Positions 22,034 to 34,378 of a stretch of 64,000 nt of DNA are shown piece after piece. Made by a program: the position numbers and the translations under genes. This DNA is from Adenophora triphylla var. japonica (lineage: Eukaryota; Streptophyta; Magnoliopsida; Asterales; Campanulaceae), in NCBI GenBank assembly GCA_022495995.1, contig JAFEMH010000936.1, positions 418,501-482,500 of the forward strand. Direction: 5' to 3'. Position 1 is the stretch's first letter, and the number at the start of each line of letters is the position of its first letter. The notes below the pieces were generated by a model. The model searched no databases, was not told the origin of the DNA, and was given only the letters and a program-made list of their open reading frames with translations.

Positions 22034-22106
22034 CGACTCCGCTGGGGATCGAACCCAGAATCTCTGGTTTCGTAGACCAGCGCCTTATCCATTGGGCCAC
22101 GGAGTC
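22034..22106 (-). tRNA. tRNA-Arg (anticodon ACG)
   Basis: The minus strand folds as a 73-nt tRNA. The acceptor stem pairs GACTCCG with CGGAGTC. The anticodon stem CTGGT/ACCAG carries loop CTACGAA, giving anticodon ACG. The T arm contains GGTTCGATCCC. It decodes CGN arginine codons after A34 modification. The B box is intact. Directly downstream on the same strand is TTTTT (forward 22029-22033), a standard RNA polymerase III stop. No intron and no encoded CCA are seen, as expected for a nuclear gene. Confidence 0.95.
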
Positions 22107-22372
22107 CTTCACATGGTTACTTCTCCAGAATCTGCAGATGAAAATTAAATTAGCTCTATGCATGTTGTGCTCAACACAAATTAAGTTCTTCACCATTTTT
22201 TCTAGAGTTTCATTATAATTTACCGTTAGGTTCTAGGGATGGATGAACTTGGAATTCCATAGCTTATATCAAGATTGTAGTAACTGAAAGCTGTTGAGAT
22301 TTTTTTTTTCCTTAAAACATAAATTCTATCTAAGTAGCGTCTCCTTGTGTTTATCACCCTTCCATGCATATA

Positions 22373-22616
22373 CTCCCTCCGTCCCACAAATGAATGCACT
22401 TTTTGTGCCGGTGCGGAAATTAAGGTAAAAAGTGATAAAGGTGATGTGTTGTGAGTATAAAAGTAAAATAGGAGAGAGAATGAGTGGAGAGAATAGTAAA
22501 TTTGAAAAGTGTTGTGAGTAGAGAAAAGTAGGTCCCATTTCCATTTTAGGAAATTGCAGATTATTGTGGGACGTTCAAAAGAGGTCTTTTTACATATTAT
22601 CGTGGGACGGGGGGAG
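22373..22616. mobile_element. Stowaway MITE with TA target duplication
   Basis: The left end CTCCCTCCGTCCCACAAATG is preceded by TA (22371-22372). The right end is the inverse, GTGGGACGGGGGGAG, followed by TA (22617-22618). Length is 244 bp. The interior is rich in GAGA and contains TGTTGTGAGTA, as in related units of the following array. Confidence 0.85.
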
Positions 22617-22737
22617 TATTTGTGTGTTCAAGTATTATACAAGCCTTTTTGAATTGATAATTCCATGGCAGCTTTGCGGTACAAGATGTATTTATATGAA
22701 CATGAAATAGGGGAAAACAAACTGGTTGCCTACACCC

Positions 22738-25700
22738 GAAGTAGGAGAGAAAAGTTGGTAGGGAATAGTAAGTTAGTGTAGTAAGCGGGTCCCATTGTCA
22801 ATTTTAGGTATAAAGCAAAATAAAAACTTTACTCTGAGACAGTAAAAAAAGGAAAGTCAGAATCTTACTATGGGATGAAGGGAGTAGTACATTTTCAATT
22901 ATTTATTTATTAGTCATTTAAAATTAATAAGGGCAATCATTTTAAGAAAATAATATACTTTTTTTTTTCTTTTTGGTAATGAGTATGCATAATCAAGAAA
23001 TTTCCGCTTTCTATGTTTTCTTCCTTACTGTATAGAAGCATGAGTATCCAATGCTCAATTAGAAACAATGAAAAAAAGGAGAGAACATACTCCCTCCGTC
23101 CCACAATAAGGTTTTTAGTTTGACTATATACAGTTATTAAGAAAAAGTAAATGTTGTGAACATGAAAAGTACAGTAAGAGAGAGAAAGTTGCTAGGAAAT
23201 AATAAGTTAGTGTATTAAGTTGGTCCCATCGTCAATTTTATGTATAAACAAACTAAAAACTTTACTTTGAGACAGTCAAAAAAGGAGAGTAAGAATCTTA
23301 CTATGGGACGGAGGGAGTAGTATATTCTCAATAATTTATTTATTAGTCATTTAAAATTAGTAAGGGCAATCATTTTAAGAATATAATATACTTTTTTTCT
23401 TTTTGGTAATGAGTACGCATAATCAAGAAATTTCCGCTTTCTAGGTTGTCATCCTTACTGTATAGAAGCATGAGTTTACCATGCTCAATTAGAAACTTAC
23501 AATGAAAAAAGGAGAGAAAATACTCCCTCCGTCTCACAATAAGGTTTTTAGTTTGACTATATACGGTTATTAAGAAAAAGTAAATGTTGTGAGTATGAAA
23601 AGTAAAGTAGAAAAGAGAAAGTGGATAGGAAATAATAAGTTAGTGTAGTAAGTGGGTCCCATTGTCAATTTTAGGTATAAAGCGGACTAAGAACTTTACT
23701 CAGAGACAGTCAAAAAAGAAAAGTCAGAATCTTACTATGGGTCGGAGGGAGTAGTACATTCTCAATTATTTATTTATAAGTCATTTAAAATTAATAAGGG
23801 CGATCATTTTAAGAAAATAATATACTTTTTCTTTTTTTTTGGTAATGAGTATGCATAATCAAGAAATTTTCGCTTTCTAGGTTGTCTTCCTTAGTGTAGA
23901 GAAGTACATGCTTAATTAGAAATATACAATGAAAAAAAGGAGAGAAAATACTCCTTCCGTCCTATAATAAGGTTTTTAGTTTGAATGGTTATTAAGAAAA
24001 AGTAAATGTTGTGATTATGAAAAGTAAAGTAGGAGAGAAAAAGTTGATAGAAAATAGTAAGTTAGTGTAGTAAGTGTCCAATTGTCAATTTTAGGTATAA
24101 AGCAAACTAAGAACTTTACTATGGGACAGTCAAAAAAGAAAAGTCAGAATCTTAATATAGGACGGAGGGAGGGAGTAGTACATTCTCAATTATTTATTTA
24201 TTAATCATTTAAAATTAATAAGGGCAAGCATTTTAAGAAAATAATATATTTTTTTCTTTTTGGTAATGAGTATGCATAATTAAGATATTTCCACTTTCTA
24301 GGTTGTCTTCCTTACTGTACAGAAGCATGAGTATCCCATGAAGCATGAGTATCCCATGCTAATTAGAAACATACAATGAAAAAAAAAGGAAAAGGAGAGA
24401 AAATACTCCCTCCGTCTCACAATAAGGTTTTTAGTTTGACTATATACGGTTATTAAGAAAAAGTAAATGTTTTGAGTATGAAAAGTAAAGTGGGAGAGAG
24501 AAAGTTGGTCGGAAATAGTAATTAGTGTAGTAAGTGGGTCCCATTGTCAATTTTAGGCATAAAGCAAACTAAAATCTTTACTCTGAGACAGTCAAAAAAG
24601 GAAAGTCAGAATCTTACTATGGAACGGAGGGAGTAGTACATCTCAATTATTTATTTATTTATTAGTCATTTAAAATTAATAAGGGCAATCATTTTAAGAA
24701 TATAATTTTTTTTCTTTCTTTTTGTTAATGAGTATGCATAATCAAGAAATTTCCGCTTTCTAGGTTGTCTTTCTTACTGTATAGAAGCACATGCTCAATT
24801 AGAAAGATTCAATGAAAAAATGGAGAGAAAATACTCCCTCCGTCCCACAATAAGGTTTTTAGTTTGAACGGTTATTTAGAAAAAGTAAATGTTATGAGTA
24901 TGAAAAGTAAAGTATGAGAAAGAAAGTTGATAGAAAAAAGTAAGTTAGTTTAGTAAGTGGATCCCATTGTCAATTTTAGGTATAAAGCAAACTAAGAACT
25001 TTACTCTGAGACAGTCAAAAAAGGAAAGTCAGAATCTTTCTATGGGACGGAGGGAGGGAGTAGTACATTCTCAATTATTTATTTATTAGTCGTTTAAAAT
25101 TAATAAGGGAAATCATTTTAAGAAAATAATATACTTTTTTTTTCTTTTTGGTAATGAGTATGCATAATCAAGAAATTTCCGCTTTCTAGGTTGTCTTCCT
25201 TACTTTACTGTACAGATGCATGAGTATCCCATGCTAATTAGAAACATACAATGAAAAAAAAGGAAAAGGAGAGAAAATATTCACTCCGTCCCACAATAAT
25301 ATTTTAAGTTTGATTACATACGGTTATTAAGAAAAAGTAAATATTGTAAGTATGAAAAGTAAAGTGGGAGAGAGAAAGTTGGTGGGAAATAGTAAGTTAG
25401 TGTAGTAAGTGGGTCTCATTGTCAATTTTAGTTATAAAGCAAACTAAGATCTTTACTCTGAGACGGTCAAAAATGGAAAGTCAGAATCTTACTATGGGAC
25501 GGAGGGAGTAGTACATTCTCAATTATTTATTTATTAGTCATTTAAAATTAATAAGGGCAATCATTTTAAGAAAATAATATACTTTTTTTCTTTTGGTAAT
25601 GAGTATGCATAATCAAGAAATTTTCGCTTTCTAGATTGTCTTCCTTACTGTACAGAAGCACATGCTTAATTAGAAATACAATGAAAAAAAGGAGAGAAAA

Positions 25701-28282
25701 TACTACCTCCGTCCCATAATAAGGTTTTTAGTTTGAACGGTTATTAAGAAAAAGTAAATATTGTGAGTACGAAAAGTAAAGTAGGAGAAAGAAAGTTGAT
25801 AGAAAATAGTAAGTTAGTGAAGTAAGTGGTCCCATTGTCAATTTTAGGTATAAACCTAACTAAGAACTTTACTATGAGACAGTCAAAAAAGGAAAGTCAG
25901 AATCTTACTATAGGACGGAGGGAGGGAGTAGTACATTCTTAATTATTTATTTATTAATCATTTAAAATTAATAAGGGCAATCATTTTAAGAAAATAATAT
26001 ACTTTTTTTTTCTTTTTTGTAATGAGTATGCATAATTAAGAAATTTCCGCTTTCTAGGTTGGCTTCCTTATTGTACTTACTGTACAGAAGGATGAGTATC
26101 CCATGCTAATTAGAAACATGCAATGAAAAAAAGGAAATGGAGAGAAAATACTCCAGCCGTCCCACAATAAGGTTTTTAGTTTGACTACATACGGTTATTA
26201 AGAAAAAGTAAATGTTTTAAGTATGAAAAGTAAAGTGGGAGAGAGAAAGTTGGTAGGAAATAGTAAGTTAGTGTAGTAAGTGGGTCCCATTGTCAATTTT
26301 AGGCATAAAGCTAACTAAGATCTTTATTCTGAAACAGTCAAAAAAGGAAAGTCAGAATCTTACTATTGGACGGAGGGAATAGTACATTCTCAATTATTTA
26401 TTTATTAGTCATTTAAAATTAATAAGGGCAATCATTTTAAGAATATAATTTTTTTTCTTTCTTTTTGTTAATGAGTATGCAAAATCAAGAAATTTTCGCT
26501 TTCTAGGTTGTCTTCCTTACTGTACAGAAGCACATGCTCAATTAGAAAGATACTATGAAAAAAAGGAGAGAAAATACTCCCTCCGTCTCACATTAAGGTT
26601 TTAGTTTGAATGGTTATTAAGAAAAAGTAAATATTTTAAGTATGAAAAGTAAACTAAGAGAAAGAAAGTTGATAGAAAAGAGTAAGTTAGTTTAGCAAGT
26701 GGATCCCACTGTCAATTTTAGGTATAAAGCAAACTAAGAACTTTACTCTAAGACAGTCAAAAAAGGAAAGTCAGAATCTTACTATGGGACGGAGGGAGGG
26801 ATTAGTACATTCTCAATTATTTATTTATTAGTCATTTAAAATTAATAAGGGTAATCATTTTAAGAAAATAATATACTTTTTTTTTCTTTTTGGTAATGAG
26901 TATGCATAATCAAGAAATTTCCGCTTTCTAGGTTGTCTTCCTTACTGTACATATGCATGAGTATCCCATGCTAATTAGAAACATACAATGAAAAAAAGGA
27001 AAAGGAGAGAAAATACTCCCTCCGTTCCACAATAAGATTTTTAGTTTGATTATGTACGGTTATTAAGAAAAAGTAAATGTCGTGAGTATGAAAACTAAAG
27101 TGGGAGAGAGAAATTTGGTGGGAAATAGTAAGTTAGTGTAGTAAGTGGGTCTCATTATCAATTTTAGTTATAAAGCAAACTAAGATCTTTACTCTAAGAC
27201 AGTCAAAAAAGGAAAGTCAGAATCTTACTATGGGACGGAGGGAGTAGTACATTCTCAATTATTCATTTATTAGTCATTTAAAATTAATAAGGGCAATCAT
27301 TTTGAGAAAATAATATTTTATTTTTCTTTTTGGTAATGATTAATCAAGAAATTTCTATTTTCTAGGTTGTCTTCCTTACTGTATAGAAGCACATGCTCAA
27401 TTAGAAACTTACAATGAAGAAAAGGAGAGAAAATACTCCCTCCGTCCCACAATAAGGTTTTTAGTTTGAACGGTTATTAAGAAAAAGTAAATATTGTGAG
27501 TATGAAAAGTAAAGTAGGAGAAAGAAAGTTGATAGAATATTAAGTTATTGTAGTAAGTGGGTCCCATTGTCAATTTTAGGTATAAAGGAAACTAAGAACT
27601 TTACTCTGAGACGGTCAAAAAAGGAAAGTCAGAATCTTTTTATGGGACGGAGGGAGGGAGTAGTACATTCTCAATTATTTATTTATTAGTTATTTAAAAT
27701 TAATAAGGGCAATCATTTTAAGAAAATAATATACTTTTTTTTTTCTTTTTGGTTATGAGTGAATAATCAAGAAATTTCCGCATTCTTGGTTGTCTTCCTT
27801 ACTTTACAGATGCATGAGTATCCCATGCTAATTAGAAACATACAATGAAAAAAAAGGAAAAGGTGAGAAAATACTCCCTTCGTCCCACAATAAGATTTTT
27901 AGTTTGACTATATACGGTTATTAAGAAAAAGTAAATATTGTGAGTATGAAAAGTAAAGTGGGAGAGAGAAAGTTGGTGGGAAATAGTAAGTTAGTGTAGT
28001 AAATGGGTCCCATTGTCAATTTTAGGTATAAAGCAAACTAATATCTTTACTCTGAGACAGTCAAAAAAGGAAAGTCAGAATCTTGCTATGGGACGGAGGG
28101 AGTAGTACATTATCAATTATTTATTTATTATCCATTTAAAATTAATAAGGGCAATCATTTTAAAAAAATAATATATTTTTTTTCTTTTTGGTAATGAGTA
28201 TGCATAATCAAGAAATTTCCTCTTTCAAGGTTGTCTTCCTTACTGTACAGAAGCATGAGTATCCCATGCTCAATTAGAAACA
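22738..28282 (+). repeat. Satellite-like tandem array of MITE-containing units with dimeric order
   Basis: About twelve head-to-tail units each contain a Stowaway-like MITE (CTCCCTCCGTCCCACAATAAGG to ATGGGACGGAGGGAG, about 235 bp) plus about 190 bp of linker with TTTATTAGTC and GGTAATGAGTATGCATAATC. MITE starts lie near 23090, 23523, 23951, 24405, 24834, 25282, 25703, 26151, 26577, 27016, 27436 and 27874. From 23523 on, two variants alternate. Type A has TTTGACTATATACGG and AGCATGAGTATCCCATGC; type B has TTTGAACGG and AGCACATGC. The dimer period is about 870 bp. The first unit (22738) is truncated. There is no coding content. Confidence 0.9.
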
Positions 28283-28559
28283 AACAGGCCGGCCCGGTCT
28301 GTACGGACCAATCCGCGGGCGGGACGGGTTGAAGCTCGTTTGATGAAACGGGTCGGCCCGCCCGTCCCAATTTTGATGTTCAAGCCCGCCCGTTTGGTCC
28401 GTACGGACCAACCCACGGGCCAAACGAGTTTTCTTATTTTTTATATATATAAAAAAAATCAGAAAAAATATGAAAAAAATAAAAAGAAATTTAGTATTTA
28501 ATAAGCTATTTTTTAAAATATAAAATCACTTGTAGACATTAGAATATTTGTTGTTTTAT

Positions 28560-29470
28560 ATATAAAAAAGATAGAAAAAACTAAAGATATGAAATTATAT
28601 AAAAAAAAAGAGGGACGGACTACCCTTTATTTATTTTTTATTTTCTTTTAATTTTTATTGACTAGGAAATAATATTTTAGACTTTATTTATTAGTGATTT
28701 TTTTTTACAAAAATGTATATAAAAAAGGATAGAAAAAAACTAAACAATTTAAAGTATATAAATGAAAAGAGGGACAAACTATACTTTATTTATTTTTATT
28801 TTTTATTAATTTTTTATTGACTATGAAATAATATTTTAGACTTTGTTTATTAGTGATTTTGTTTACAAAAAGGTATATAAAAAAGATAGAAAAAAACTAA
28901 ACAAATGAAAGTATATAGAAGAATAGAGGGACGGACTACACTATATTTATTTTTTATTTTCTTTAATTTTTTATTGACTAGAAAAAAATATTTTTGACTT
29001 TGTTTATAAGTGATTTTTTTTACAAAAAGGTATATAAAAAAAGATAGAAAAAAACTAAACAATTTAATGTATATAAAAGAAAAGAGGGACGGACTATCCT
29101 TTATTTGTTTTTATTTTTTTATTAATTTTTATTGACTAGAAAATAATATTTTAGACTTTGTTTATTAGTAATTTTTTTTTTTACAAAAATGTATATAAAA
29201 AAAGATAGAAAAAAGCTAAATCAATGAAAGTATATAGAAGAAAAGAGGGATGGACTATCCTATATTTATTTTTTATTTTATTTTAATTTTTTATTGACTA
29301 GAAAATAATATTTTAGACATTTTTTATAACTAATTTTTTTTTTACAAAGAGGTATATAAAAAAAGATAGGAAAAAGCTAAACAAATAAAAGTATATAAAA
29401 AGAAAAGAGGGACGAACTATCCTTTATTTATTTTTATTTTTTTATTGACTAGAAAATAATATTTTAGAAT
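28560..29470 (+). repeat. ~158-bp tandem repeat, six copies
   Basis: The landmark GAGAGGGACGGACTA recurs near 28611, 28770, 28927, 29083, 29245 and 29406, a spacing of 156-162 bp. Each unit also has TTTATTGACTAG, ATAATATTTTAGACTTTG and GTATATAAAAAAGATAG. It is AT-rich and non-coding. Confidence 0.85.
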
Positions 29471-29596
29471 TTTTTTACTCCCTACGTCCTATAGTAAGAT
29501 TTTTAGTTTTTTTGTTGTTTGTCAGTTTTGAGCAATATGTTAAATACTTTAGGGGTTGAGGTAAAGTAAAAGCACTATTAATATTTTTTAAAGGTT

Positions 29597-29741
<145 letters not shown>

Positions 29742-29878
29742 ATATGTTTCTCTTAATTATTACTATTATGTATATTCAATTATCAATAATATTAGTAAAC
29801 ATTTTTTACATATATGGTAATGATTTAGGATATGAATGGAGTTTAGGATATGTAATATAGGGTTTAGGATATAAGATA

Positions 29879-30306
29879 CTCCTTCTGTCCCAGACCAAGG
29901 GTCCTGGGTTGGATTTCACGCTTTTTAAGAATTTTTTTTTAAATTAAATAAAGAATTGTAAGTGGGTAGAAGATTAGAGGAGAGAGAATGTAAAAGTTAT
30001 ATGTGGGGTAGGAAATAGTAGTTAATGATTGGTGTTTTGTAAGAAGTGGGTAGAAAATTAGAGGAGAGAGAATGTAAAAGTTAAATGTGGGGTAGGGAAT
30101 AGTAGTTAATGATTGGTTTTTTTTTTTGTAAATATGTTAACATTATAAGGGTATAATGAATGGTTTTTCTGTAAATATATTTAAATTATAAGGGTATAAA
30201 TATCTGAAACACTGTTCAAAACTTGCCATTTAGTTAGTGAAGGGACTCTTGAAGTGGGACGGACCAAAAGGGAAAGTAGGACCCTTGAAGTGTGACGGAG
30301 GGAGTA
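29879..30306. mobile_element. Stowaway-like MITE with internal duplication
   Basis: The left terminus is CTCCTTCTGTCCCAGACCAAGG. The right terminus, inverted, is CTCCCTCCGTCACACTTCAAGG, with TA on both sides. An internal block of about 85 bp (AAGTGGGTAGAARATTAGAGG to AGTAGTTAATGATTGG) is present twice. A third inner inverted terminus (GAAGTGGGACGGACC) suggests two fused related MITEs. Confidence 0.65.
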
Positions 30307-30590
30307 TATGATAAATGGTTTAGGGTATAAGATATATGATAATTGGTTTATGATATATGATATAATTAGGTATAAGGTATAAGACATATATTTTAAGGTA
30401 TGGGTTAGGGTATGGGATATATAGGGTTTAGGGTTTAGTGTTTAGTGAGTGGTATATATTACAAGGTTTAAGGTATAGAGGTATATACTTTAGGGTATAG
30501 GGTATAAATATGATTTAAAGTATAGGGGTTAGGGTATAGGGTATATAGGGTTTAGGGTTTAGAATATAGGGTTTAGGGTTTAGAATTCAA
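30307..30590 (+). repeat. Degenerate telomere-like (TTTAGGG-type) repeats
   Basis: Short tandem words GGGTTTAGGGTTTAG, GGTATAGGGTATA and TTTAGGGTATAAG dominate. TTTAGGG is the plant telomere unit. Here it is heavily mixed with TATA-containing variants, so it is an interstitial relic or a telomere-like minisatellite and not a true telomere. Confidence 0.6.
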
Positions 30591-30824
30591 ACAGGTCTGT
30601 GCGGACCTCTTTGATAACGAGCCAAACGGGCCACGGACCAAACGGATCTTCTGATCCACGGGCCAAAGTTCGATCCGTGTGGATTTCTTTTATCCAAGCC
30701 CGTCCCGTATGAAAAGCGGGCTGGACGGGTTACGAGCCACGGGCTGGACGGGCTTGGGCCAAACGGGTCGCGGGCAATTGTCCGACAAACCTCCCACGGA
30801 TTTGAGCCCAATTTGGCCATCTCC

Positions 30825-31090
30825 AGAAACATACAATGAAAAAAAGGAGAGAAAATACTCCCTCCGTCCCACAATAAGGTTTTTAGTTTGAGTATACACG
30901 GTTATTAAGAAAAAGTAAATGTTGTGAGTATGAAAAGTAAAGTAGGAGAGAGAAAGTTGGTAGGAAATAGTAAGTTAGTGTAGTAAGTGGGTCCCATTGT
31001 CAATTTTAGGTATAAAGCAAATTAAGAACCTTACTCTGAGACAGTCAAAAAAGGAAAGTCAGAACCTTACTATGGGACAGAGGAAGTAGT
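30825..31090 (+). repeat. Last unit of the MITE array
   Basis: The array resumes after the insertion with a type A unit (MITE start near 30858) that ends at ATGGGACAGAGGAAGTAGTA. From there the sequence runs not into another unit but into the cis-prenyltransferase promoter-like segment. Confidence 0.85.
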
Positions 31091-31172
31091 ACATTTTCAA
31101 TGCTTTAAATACTCTACCATTATTTCTTTGAATATCGAAATGTGTCACCCTTTACTTTGCTCTCCATAAAAG
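31091..31172 (+). repeat. Second copy of cis-prenyltransferase promoter-like sequence
   Basis: CATTTTCAATGCTTTAAATACTC and TTTGAATATCGAAATGTGTCACC match the sequences near 15030 and 42300 with few changes. It ends abruptly at 31172, where unrelated LTR-element sequence starts. Confidence 0.75.
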
Positions 31173-31174
31173 AA

Positions 31175-33342
31175 TAAGAAATAAGCGTAGAAATTTAAAT
31201 AAGGAAAGATAAAATTATTCTTATAATTGTAGAAGAGACAAAGGCTGGAAAGAAATCTTCCATATTGTATTTCACAATCTTCAAGGACGTACAAAAACTC
31301 CTAAGAACAATTGATGAATCTTTGAGTATTGTGTATAAATAAATTGCTAGAGTGTTTTACTATCGTTTCTAGGTATTTCCTGAGCCTTTTATGGATGTCT
31401 CAAACTGATTACAAGGGCCCTTTATATAGACATTTGGGCTAAGGGTCGGATCTCTTCAAAAAGGTACCCTTTAGGCTGATAAGCAAGTGCTCGGCCGACT
31501 CAAGGATGGTGCTCGGCCGAGCAAGGCCTTCCAGCAAAACTCTTCATTATGTTCCCTTCTGCTCGGCCGAGGCATATGAGGTGCTCGGCCGAGCATCAGC
31601 TGGCTTGGGCTAACTTTCTGAAATCTTCAATTTTGACCCCTTTATTTCTATAGGCTTTACTTTAAGCTCCTTATACTTCAAAATATGCACTTAAGCCCTG
31701 TAAAATCATAAATAATACCAACCAAGCGTAAAATCCATAAAACAAAATAAAAGAAGTTGAATTAAACTAAATTTGAACTAAAATTAAAGTAAATGATACA
31801 ATTATAATACTATAAATGACTATAAAATAGTCACTTATCAACTCCCCCACACTTAAACCTTGCTTGTCCCCAAGCATGTATTGAATCAAAAATAGAAGAG
31901 AGAGAGAGAAATAAATGACCAAAAAAAAAGATTAAAACGATAAAAATAAATAAGTGGCTCCCTTTTTGATTTGGTGAGTTGCCAAAGATGTTGCCTTAAG
32001 AAAATGATTTTCAACATTGATTCATATCATCCAAAATTTGAAAGTATTTTCTAAAAAAAAGATCTTTAAAGCATATTGGAGTCTAGATAAAAGAACTAAA
32101 AATTAAGTTTGCATAAATAAATGCGTTTTAAGCAAAATTTTTGGAAATGAAGATGCTTGGATTGAAAAAAGACTTTTAAAATGAGAAAAGATTTGTTATG
32201 CAACTTTAAGGACTTACAATGATGATTTCACTTTAGAAAGACACTTTAAAGATTTCAGCACAACATTTTTGAATCACGATTGATGGATGTGTTGATGGAC
32301 GTGGAAAGGAAGGGGTCAAGGCTAACATTTTAAGTAACATTCTTAGAAGAAGATACATGTTTTTTGAAATGTCATCACACCTTGCTTTTTATTGTCTCAC
32401 TCTAATAATGATTTATTAATTTTGATTTTCGAGTGGAGAAGTTATTGAAGCAAGGCGTGCTCATTTTTATGCTTAACTAGCCTTGAAGATGGAATGGCGG
32501 TAAAAGTGATTCAAAAAGGTGCATAAAAAGATGAGTGCCCTTCAAAATGAATTTCAAGAATGAAAGTCCCGAAGTGCAAAAATAATCTTTTCGAAAATAA
32601 TGATAGTATCCAATGCTCCAAAATTTTCACAAAATAATGCTTTTTGGAGCAATTTTATTTATACTATATTAATTTATAACTATTTTATCTATCTCTCAAT
32701 ATACCTCTAAATTCAATTTATAGGAAATGTTTTCAAATTTTTGAAAAAATATGAATCAAAGGGATAGAAATCGGTTTTAAAGGCAATTAAATAAGCTTTA
32801 ATGCTTAGAACACCTTATCATCATAGTGAGATTTTTTTTACTGAAAATAAACGAAAATAAACTAATATGCAACAAAAAACGGATATGAAGAATCCTCCCC
32901 CACACTTGAAATAAACATTGTCCTCAATGTTTCAAGGACAATATGAAAAACAAGAAAAGGATGGAGTGTGGGGGGGGGGGAAAGAAAGATGAATTTATAA
33001 AGATGGTGGTTAGAGAGGGGTTTGGGAGAGAGGATGAGGAAGATGAATTAAAAATTTGGAAAAGAAAAGAACCTGTCTTTTGACTGAAAAAATTTCTTCT
33101 GATGCGTTTTGCTCGGCTGAGCGCAAGGCTCCAGTTTGATGTATCTTCTGTTCTGTCTTGCTCGACCGAGTCATATGAGGTACTCGGCCGAGCACTTGCT
33201 GTAAATATTTTTTTATATACCTACAAAACAGAATTAGTACATAACATAATAATAATAAAGAATAATATATAAATAAAAAATATAAATAATAAGACAAATA
33301 TCGAAAAGTAAACCGTTGTCCCCGTCAACAGCGCCAAAAACT
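31175..33342 (-). mobile_element. Internal region of a non-autonomous LTR element (LARD-like), minus orientation
   Basis: The minus strand contains TTTTTGGCGCTGTTGACGGGG (about 33319-33339), close to the TGGCGCC..GGGGA primer-binding site seen in many plant gypsy elements. It sits just inside an LTR end at about 33343. The forward strand has paired CCCCCACACTT motifs at 31849 and 32900, another feature of such elements. No protein domain was found in the 2.1 kb, so it is non-autonomous. A TATATAAAGGGCCC on the minus strand near 31408-31421 marks an internal promoter candidate. The left end is truncated against the promoter-like repeat. Confidence 0.45.
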
Positions 33343-33603
33343 TGTTGTCTCAGAACCTAATGTTTTTTTATACCGCAAGTGCACGGGTTATAAATAGTCT
33401 AACAAGTGCAAGTACGGGTCGATCCCACAGAGATAGAGTTTACTTTGTATGATACTTGTTTTTTTTTAAAATATATAAATAAAATGATTGGGGGAAATAT
33501 GTTTTAGTTTATGAAAATACTAGAAACATACACAAACTACTCTAACTTATAATAAAAATATTCTCGGGATTGGGATTCGAACAACATATATTCATCAAGT
33601 AAT

Positions 33604-34352
33604 TGTTGGTGATTTTGTAATCATCAACTTATTTTATTGTAATTGTGATTTACTAAGAGATCAATGTGATTCGTATTAGACTCGGATACGAGTAAGGAAA
33701 AGTGTGGAGTACACACTCTTTTGAGCTAAAACGAGGTCAACCTCGATAAAGAAGTAAAAGTTAAAGGGTAGCACATTTTGCTGATGTGCTCGGCGAGCAG
33801 AGTCCTTAACTCGGCCGAACAGAGCATGGCAGATTGTCCAAAATTTCTGGACAGCCTTGCTCGGCCGAGCATATGGCTTGCTCGGCCGAGCAGTATGAAC
33901 AACACGGCCGTGCAGTTCATAAGACACGGCCGTGCAACTTGGCAGAATTTCACTAGACATGTGTGCTCGGCCGAGCGAGTCCCTTGACTCGTCCGAGCAG
34001 TTCCTGAACAGGTGCCTTTTCAACATGAAGAGACACATTGCTTGGCTAAAGTCATGTCTTTTGATTGTACCCTTTTACTGATACCTCTCCATCTGTATAT
34101 ATACAGTTGATCTCAATTTGTAGACACATGAAAAACATAAGTGATACAACAATAACAAAAGCAACACAATTTTCAAGTTTTGATTTGTTCTCTTTGCCTA
34201 GAAAATAAATTGCGTGATTTTCTTATCCCAATAAAGATTTTGTGTAACCCAGGCATTAAGGGTCGAAATACTTTTTCGAAAAGTGGATTATACACGATTC
34301 AATCACATATCCGGCCTCAGTATCAAGATCGAGACCATATATTTTCCCTACA
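33604..34352 (+). repeat. Copia 5' LTR
   Basis: It is paired with 38887-39642. It contains several GCTCGGCCGAGC palindromes (for example 33859-33870 and 33880-33891) and two ACGGCCGTGC words. A TATATATAC near 34097 is a TATA candidate. It ends in TACA immediately before the leader of the polyprotein. Confidence 0.92.
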
Positions 34353-34378
34353 AACGAATAAAGTATTTGGTGATACTC

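Noticed and set aside
22738..28282. CRISPR-like array
   Set aside because: Units are ~430 bp with long shared linkers containing MITEs in a plant genome; there are no short repeats with unique spacers.
30307..30590. True chromosome end
   Set aside because: Repeats are degenerate, short and flanked on both sides by ordinary sequence and transposons.
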